Source: JBGTBQ01 sp041749275
GTDB lineage: Bacteria > Acidobacteriota > Blastocatellia > Pyrinomonadales > Pyrinomonadaceae
Assembly: GCA_041749275.1 (NCBI GenBank)
Contig: JBGTBQ010000276.1
Coordinates: forward strand, 1-6,452
Reading direction: 5' to 3'
DNA length: 6,452 nucleotides
Shown piece after piece: positions 1 through 5,600 of the stretch (its first letter is position 1; each line of letters opens with the position of its first letter). The translations under genes and the position numbers were made by a program. The notes beneath the pieces are model-generated. The model was not told where the DNA came from, did not search any database, and saw nothing but the letters and a program-made list of their open reading frames with translations.

Positions 1-123
1 GGCGAGCCGCGCGTGCGCCCCCGGCTCGAAGCCAAGCGCCCACGGCCCGGCGGCGCAGGCATCTTCCCCGCGCAAATCCTCATGCTCGACCCGCGCCCCG
101 TCGTTCTGGAGGTGATGCCGTGA
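1..123 (+). CDS. C-terminal end of an upstream gene, probably a baseplate assembly protein (5' truncated)
   Basis: Frame 1 is open from the first base and ends at TGA 121-123, giving 40 residues that finish in PVVLEVMP. The fragment has an Arg/Pro/Gly-rich stretch followed by a short hydrophobic, strand-like end (PAQILMLDPRPVVLEVMP). It is too short to show a domain. The identity is inferred from position. In eCIS and P2-like tail loci, the gene directly before a gpI/Pvc12-like tail protein is usually the large baseplate wedge protein (gpJ / gp6 / Pvc11 class, annotated 'putative baseplate assembly protein'). The stop codon overlaps the GTG start of the next gene, and the last codons carry that gene's Shine-Dalgarno, so the two are almost certainly co-translated. 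That this is a real gene end is fairly sure; the product name is a guess from synteny. Confidence 0.6.
   Translation, partial: GEPRVRPRLEAKRPRPGGAGIFPAQILMLDPRPVVLEVMP
108..116 (+). promoter_or_regulatory. Shine-Dalgarno for the tail protein gene, inside the upstream gene
   Basis: GGAGGTGAT matches nine consecutive bases of the extended Shine-Dalgarno complementary to the 16S rRNA 3' end. It lies three bases before GTG 120, and its AGG core is seven bases from the start. It supports GTG 120 as the start although no ATG is present, and with the GTGA stop/start overlap suggests re-initiation by ribosomes finishing the upstream gene. Confidence 0.8.
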
Positions 124-2594
124 GCTTCGACGCCGAAAGACTCTTCGAGCTGCTGCCCGCTCTCTACCGCATCCGCGATGTGGCGGTCGCCGAACAGCTC
201 GCCGCGCTCCTGCAAGCGGATGAAGCGGGAGAGTGGGCGGGGCTGCTCACGACTCGGGAGGAGGCCGAACGGCGGCAGCTCATCGCCTTGCGCCAATCGC
301 TGTTCGCGGCTAGTCAGCCCTTCCCCATCAAAGAGGCCGCGCGGCTCGAAGAGCTGGAAGACAAACGGCAGCGCGGCCCTCTGAAGGCGCTGCTCTCAGT
401 CATCGCCGAGCAGGTGGCCGTCCTCGAAGAAGACCTTACGCAGCTTTACGACGACCAGTTTATCGAAACTTGCGCCGAGTGGGTCGTGCCTTACATCGGC
501 GACCTCGTCGGCACGCGCGGACTCTTCTACTACCCGAACGCGAAGAAACTCAGCCAACGCGCGCAGGTCGCCAACACGCTGGCCTACCGGCGGCGCAAGG
601 GCACGGCCTCGGTGCTCGAACAACTCGCGCGCGACGTGACCGAGTGGGACGCGAGCGTCGTCGAATATTTTCAGCGACTGGCGACGACGCAGTACATGAA
701 CCACCTCCGCCCGGAAAATCTTTCGTTCTCCTCCGTCCGCCACCGCCACTTCGCGGGCCTCGACGACGACTTGCCGGCAAAGATTCAGCGCGAGCGCGAC
801 GATCTGCAATGGCTCGCCATCGAGTACGCCGCCTCGCCGCAGGACAACGAGCCGTGCGACTCTCGACACCGCGGGACTTGCTGGCGTTATCCATCGCCGT
901 TCGACACCCTCGCGCGTACCGCCGACGTGCGAAACATCGAGAGCCGTCGCGGTCGTCATAACATCCCGAACGTCGGCATCTTCCTCTGGCGTCTCGGCAA
1001 TTACTCCGTGACGGACGCGCCCGCCTACCTCGTGCCGGACGCGGGCGACCCCGCGACGGACGGCAGGCGTTTTCTCTTCAACGCGGCGGGCCTTGAGACG
1101 GCGCTCTACAACCGGCCCGTGACCGAGGATGAGATCACGCATCTCGCCGAACCCATCAACGTCCCCGCTCCTTTCAGCCGCCGCGTGCTCGACCGCTTCC
1201 TCGAAACTTACTACGGTGAGGACACGGCGCAGCGAGACACGGGCAAGAGCCTGCTTGTCAACCGCGACGGCGCGCCGGGCGGCGGTGCGTACTCGCCGCC
1301 GCCCGCCTTGCGCGACCTCGTCTGCGTGTGCGACCTCAGTGACCGCACGGACGAGGACGGAAACATCATCGAAGCGTGGGCGCGACACCCCGCGGATCAT
1401 ATCGGCATTGACCCGGTGCTGGGTCGCCTTGCCTTCCCGACGAACAGCGCGCCGCCGCGCGCCGTGCGCGTCAGTTACCACTACGGCTTCAGCGCCGAAA
1501 TGGGCGGCGGCGAGTACGGTCGCGGCCAGACCTTTGGCGGCCTCGCGCGCGTCTTCGAGGTCTCGAAAAAGATAAGTCTCGACACCATCACGAAGGGACT
1601 GAACGAACTCCCGCCACTCTTCGCCGCCGACCCTGCGTTCGAGGGCGGAGTGATCGAAATCACCGATAACGATTATTACGCCGAGCCTCTCAACGTGAGT
1701 GTGCCCGCCCGCAAAAAGATCGAGATACGCGCGGCGGACGAGCGCCGCCCGACCATCTTGATTGACGGCGATGCCATCTTGAGCGGAGGGCGCGACGCCG
1801 AGCTGACGCTCAACGGGCTGCTCATTGCGAGCGGCGCGCTCTTCGTCCCGCCGGCGATTAACAATAACCTGCGTCTGCTCCGCCTGCGCCACTGCACGCT
1901 CGTTCCGGGAGCTACTCCGGTCTTCCAGCGGTTCGGCATCCCCGCGCGCGTGGCCGCGCCCAAGCTTGTCATCCAGATTCCCAACGTGGAGGTCGAGATT
2001 GACTCGTGCATCCTCGGCCCCATCCTCGTCCACGAAGACTCGCGCGTCCGCATCACCAACAGCATCGTTGACGCAGGCAGTGAGACCGGCGTCTCCTACG
2101 CGGGGACGGACGGCGCGGGCGCGGGCGGGCAACTCGACATCGAGAACAGCACTATCGTGGGGCGCGTCCACACGAAAAGAATTGACGCCTCGAACACGAT
2201 CTTTCTCGCCGGCTTCGACGCCGGTGAAATGTGGCCGGCTCCCGTCACGCCGCCGCTCGCGCCCATCATCGCCGAGCGGGTACAGGAGGGCTGCGTGCGC
2301 TTCTCCTACGTGCCGCCCGGCTCGCGCATCCCGCGCCCGTTCCACTGCCAACCCGCCACGACGGAAGATGACGCGCGGGTGCGCCCCACCTTTACCTCGC
2401 TGCGCTCTGGAGACGCGGCCTACTGTCAACTCAGTCGCTACGCGGCAAACGAAATCCGCGAGGGCGCGGACGACGGGGCCGAGATGGGCGCCTTTCACGA
2501 TCTCTACCAGCCGCAGCGCGTCGCCAACCTGCGCGCGCGGCTCGACGAATATTTGCGGTTCGGTCTCGAAGCGGGAATCTTTTTCGCAAGTTAA
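120..2594 (+). CDS. Phage tail / eCIS baseplate protein (P2 gpI-like, Pvc12/gp7 class), with beta-helix-like region
   Basis: An 824-residue protein with no signal peptide or membrane segment, so probably a cytoplasmically assembled structural part. The start is GTG 120: it has a strong Shine-Dalgarno and gives the family-typical N-terminus (RLFELLPALYRIRD). Regions in order: residues 21-84 are charged and helical (Glu/Arg/Ala-rich) and look like an insertion. Residues 85-205 are a Tail_P2_I-like domain (LLSVIAEQVAVLEEDL, ETCAEWVVPYIGDLVG, YRRRKGTASVLEQLARDVT). Residues 206-470 are a conserved middle part with HNIPNVGIFLWRL at 280-292, IGIDPVLGRLAFP near 428 and VRVSYHYGFSAEMGGGEY from 449. 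Residues 508-700 are repeated short strands resembling a right-handed beta-helix. The C-terminal tail has GAEMGAFHDLYQPQR near 787 and ends EYLRFGLEAGIFF. In P2, gpI is a baseplate component; in PVC and Afp particles the equivalent protein joins the gp6-like protein in the baseplate wedge. Family membership is confident; the wedge role is inferred from homology and neighbours. Confidence 0.88.
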   Translation: MSFDAERLFELLPALYRIRDVAVAEQLAALLQADEAGEWAGLLTTREEAERRQLIALRQSLFAASQPFPIKEAARLEELEDKRQRGPLKALLSVIAEQVAVLEEDLTQLYDDQFIETCAEWVVPYIGDLVGTRGLFYYPNAKKLSQRAQVANTLAYRRRKGTASVLEQLARDVTEWDASVVEYFQRLATTQYMNHLRPENLSFSSVRHRHFAGLDDDLPAKIQRERDDLQWLAIEYAASPQDNEPCDSRHRGTCWRYPSPFDTLARTADVRNIESRRGRHNIPNVGIFLWRLGNYSVTDAPAYLVPDAGDPATDGRRFLFNAAGLETALYNRPVTEDEITHLAEPINVPAPFSRRVLDRFLETYYGEDTAQRDTGKSLLVNRDGAPGGGAYSPPPALRDLVCVCDLSDRTDEDGNIIEAWARHPADHIGIDPVLGRLAFPTNSAPPRAVRVSYHYGFSAEMGGGEYGRGQTFGGLARVFEVSKKISLDTITKGLNELPPLFAADPAFEGGVIEITDNDYYAEPLNVSVPARKKIEIRAADERRPTILIDGDAILSGGRDAELTLNGLLIASGALFVPPAINNNLRLLRLRHCTLVPGATPVFQRFGIPARVAAPKLVIQIPNVEVEIDSCILGPILVHEDSRVRITNSIVDAGSETGVSYAGTDGAGAGGQLDIENSTIVGRVHTKRIDASNTIFLAGFDAGEMWPAPVTPPLAPIIAERVQEGCVRFSYVPPGSRIPRPFHCQPATTEDDARVRPTFTSLRSGDAAYCQLSRYAANEIREGADDGAEMGAFHDLYQPQRVANLRARLDEYLRFGLEAGIFFAS

Positions 2595-2611
2595 CTTTTC
2601 ATCCTCACTTT

Positions 2612-2619
2612 GAGGGAGG
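2612..2619 (+). promoter_or_regulatory. Shine-Dalgarno for the DUF6519 gene
   Basis: GAGGGAGG lies five bases before ATG 2625, in the 30-base gap after TAA 2592-2594. It is the only ribosome-binding signal in the gap and fixes the start, which also gives the expected DUF6519 N-terminus. The gap contains no hairpin with a T-tract, so transcription probably reads through from the tail protein gene. Confidence 0.75.
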
Positions 2620-2624
2620 CTTAC

Positions 2625-5600
2625 ATGGGCGACTTTAGCCGTAACACCAACGACCCGAAGAAACGTTACAGCGGCGTGCTGATGCAGCAGGGCCGCGTGC
2701 AGCTCGACGCCGACTGGAACGAGCAGCTTGCGATTCAGTTGTACCGCACCGAACTCGAAACGCGCGACGTGGTGGGCGCGTGCGGCGTGCCGAAAAAATC
2801 GGACGGCTTCCGCATCGGCCTCGGCCCCGCGCCGAACGCGGCGGACTTCACGATCTCGCCGGGGCGCATCTACGTCGAGGGACTGCTCTGCGAGCTTGAG
2901 CACCCGGCGACGCTGCTCGCGCAGCCCGACTATCCTCATGCGGACATTGCTGGACTCATCACGGGCGCTGTGTCGAGTCCGCCGTCGAGTCCGCCGACAG
3001 GACAGCCGACCAGCCCGCTCTCAAGTCCTCCACAGGCGTTGCTGGCCGATGGTCTTTATCTAGTCTACATCCACGCTTGGAAACGCGAAGTGACCGCGCT
3101 CGACGACCCGCGCCTGCGCGAGGTGGCGCTCGGTGGCCCCGACACCGCGACGCGGTTAAAGAATGTCTGGCAGGTGAAGCTGCTACAGGTGACGCCGCCC
3201 GCGAGCGACCCGAAGTGCAAGACCGACTTCGCCGAGTGGGACGCGCTCGTCGCGCCGCCGACGGGGCGCATGAATGCGCGCACGAAGCCGCCCGTGGACG
3301 AGAAAGACCCGTGCCTGCTGCCGCCGACCGCCGGGTTCACGCGCCTCGAAAATCAGCTCTATCGCATCGAGGTGCAGCGCGGCGGCCCGCGTGGGTCAGC
3401 AACCTTTAAGTGGTCGCGCGATAACGCCGTCGTCCGCACCAGCATCACAAACGTCAATGGAGCCATCCTCACGGTCGCCGACGTAGGGCGCGACGATGTG
3501 CTCGGCTTCGCGGGCGGACAGTGGGTCGAGATTACGGACGAAGAATCAATCCTGAAAGGCACGCCGCGCCCACTCGCGCAGATTGATAAGGTTGACCAGA
3601 CGACGCGCGAAATCACTTTGAAGACGACTCCGTCGGGCCTTGCCGGCAGAAAAAATTTACAGCTCATCCGTTGGGATCAGTCCGGCGGCGCGGCGAGCGC
3701 GGACGGCGTGGCGATGACAGGCGGTTGGGTTGACCTCGAAGCCGGCGTCGAGGTCGAGTTTTCCGCCGGGACTTACCGCGCGGGCGACTACTGGCTGCTC
3801 CCCGCGCGCACGGCGACGGGCGAGATCGAATGGCCGCCCTTCGCCGTTCCCAACACGGCTCCGGAAGCGCAGCCGCCGCTCGGCACGCGTCAACACTACT
3901 GCCGCCTCGCGCTCGCTAAGGTGTCGGACGGCGACATCACCCTCGCCGACTGCCGCAAGCGCTTCCCCGCGCTCACGGACATCTGCGCCGAGGACATCTG
4001 CGTTGACAACAACGCGTGCGACCTGCCCGATGTCGAGAACTTGCAGGACATGCTCGACCGCCTGTGCGCGGCGCGCGATTTGCGCTGGCACAACAAGCAC
4101 CTGCACGGCTGGGGCATCGTCTGCGGCCTACAGGTCGTGTGCGGCCCCGACACGCTGGAACCCGACTCCGAACTCGATAGGCCCCTGCGCCAACACGTCA
4201 CCGTCCAGCCCGGCTACGCGCTCGACTGCGAGGGGCGCGACATCGTGCTCGACGAGCACGAAACGCTGAACGTCTTACAGAAAGCGCACGAGGCGCAAAT
4301 CCCGAGCACGGTGCTTCAGAATGGCGAGGTCTGCATCCGCCTCGAACTGGACGAGGAAGGTCAGCGAGGCTTTCGGGTTGAAGAGTACCAGCCGCCACAG
4401 AACGAGCTGAAGGCGCTCTTGGCCGGCACGCTCCTGATGGATTTTTACAATGACTGCGTCAAGCCTCTCGTGGACTTCGCCCGCGAGGAGTTCACGCCGG
4501 ACGCCGACGGCGAGACGGCGCTGGTCGGCCCGGCGCGCAAGCGCGCGACCACGTTCGGCAATCTCTTCATACAGTATGTCGAGCCGGTGAACGGGAGCCG
4601 CGTTTTCCTCTCCGGCAATCGCGGGCAAACCGAGACGGAATCAGAGCACACCATCCTGCTCAATTCTTACAATCGCCTGCGCGAGTTGTTGCAGAGCCAC
4701 ACTTTCTGCGCCATGTTCGAGGGCGCGCGCCCGTTCCCCGAATATCCTTACGCGAACACCGGCATCACGACCATCTTCGGGCGCGGCGAGCAGACGCGCT
4801 TGCGCGTGCATCCGAGCAGCCGACGCGCCTACACCTTCGGCGCGAGCAATCAGATCAATGTCTACGACCTCGGAACGAACGAACTCGTACAGTTGTTGGA
4901 GTTCCCCGGCGGCCCCAGTTCCATCGTGCGCGATGTCGCGTTCTCGCCGGATGGCAGTCAGATGTTCGCCGTCGCCTCGCTCGGACAGGACGAAAGCCTG
5001 TTCGCCATCGCCGACATCACGGGCGGCAACCTCACGCACAGGTTCCGTGAACCTTCGGTCGCCTGCGACGCGAATTTTGTCACGCTCGCCACCTCCGCCG
5101 CCGTCCCCGACCGCGTCTTCGCCATCGGCAAGGGCACCGGTTTTTACGTGCTCGACCCGCGCAACATCCCGAAGACGCCGCAGCCGCGCCACGCCTTCAA
5201 CGCCGTCGGACATCTCGTCATCTCGAACCAGCCGGCCTTCGCTTGGGCGACCGGCGCGATAGCTTCAGCCGGCAAGACCGACTTGTACGACCACGTGCTG
5301 CGTCTGAACATCACGAGCGAAGCGCCCAGCCCGCAACAGTTCTCGGCCACGGTCGGCGGGCAGCAGGCGCGCGGGCGCGACGACATCGCTTTCGCCTTAG
5401 TGCCGAACGTCCCCGGCGGGGCGCCGGCGCAGCGGCTCTACATGGTCATTGACCCTCCGCCGAACACAAACGGCAAACAGGTCGTCATCTTCAACGCGGT
5501 CTCGAACACGGCGGGCAGTTCCACGACCAACCTCGGCGAAAACACGCGCATCCGCCTCGCGCACAATCCCGTCACCAATCACATGATGGTGACCTACGAA

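Noticed and set aside
1825..2613. A 262-codon plus-strand frame overlapping the end of the tail protein gene
   Set aside because: The translation is dominated by Ser, Arg and Ala, typical of a frame-shifted read of GC-rich coding DNA, and it has no conserved motif. The overlapping frame carries the beta-helix-like region and the conserved C-terminus.
2595..2624. A possible terminator or promoter between the two complete gene starts
   Set aside because: Only 30 bases, with no inverted repeat plus T-tract and no convincing -35/-10 pair; the Shine-Dalgarno accounts for the conserved-looking part.
396..2939. An 847-codon open frame on the minus strand, opposite the tail protein gene
   Set aside because: It is a mirror of the plus-strand gene in GC-rich DNA. 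Its translation is Arg/Val/Ala/Asp-heavy without recognisable motifs, it spans the gene junction and both Shine-Dalgarno-bearing starts, and the plus-strand frame has clear family motifs throughout.
3077..3409. Short plus-strand frames inside the DUF6519 gene (also 3730-4269 and 4858-5262)
   Set aside because: Low-complexity Arg/Ser/Thr/Ala products in the wrong frame. The main frame reads through all of them without a stop and with conserved motifs.
4641..5213. A 190-codon minus-strand frame, and similar ones at 3657-4106 and 5397-5888
   Set aside because: All lie inside the continuous DUF6519 frame, have Arg/Ala/Val-biased composition and lack recognisable domains or good ribosome-binding sites; they are antisense shadows.
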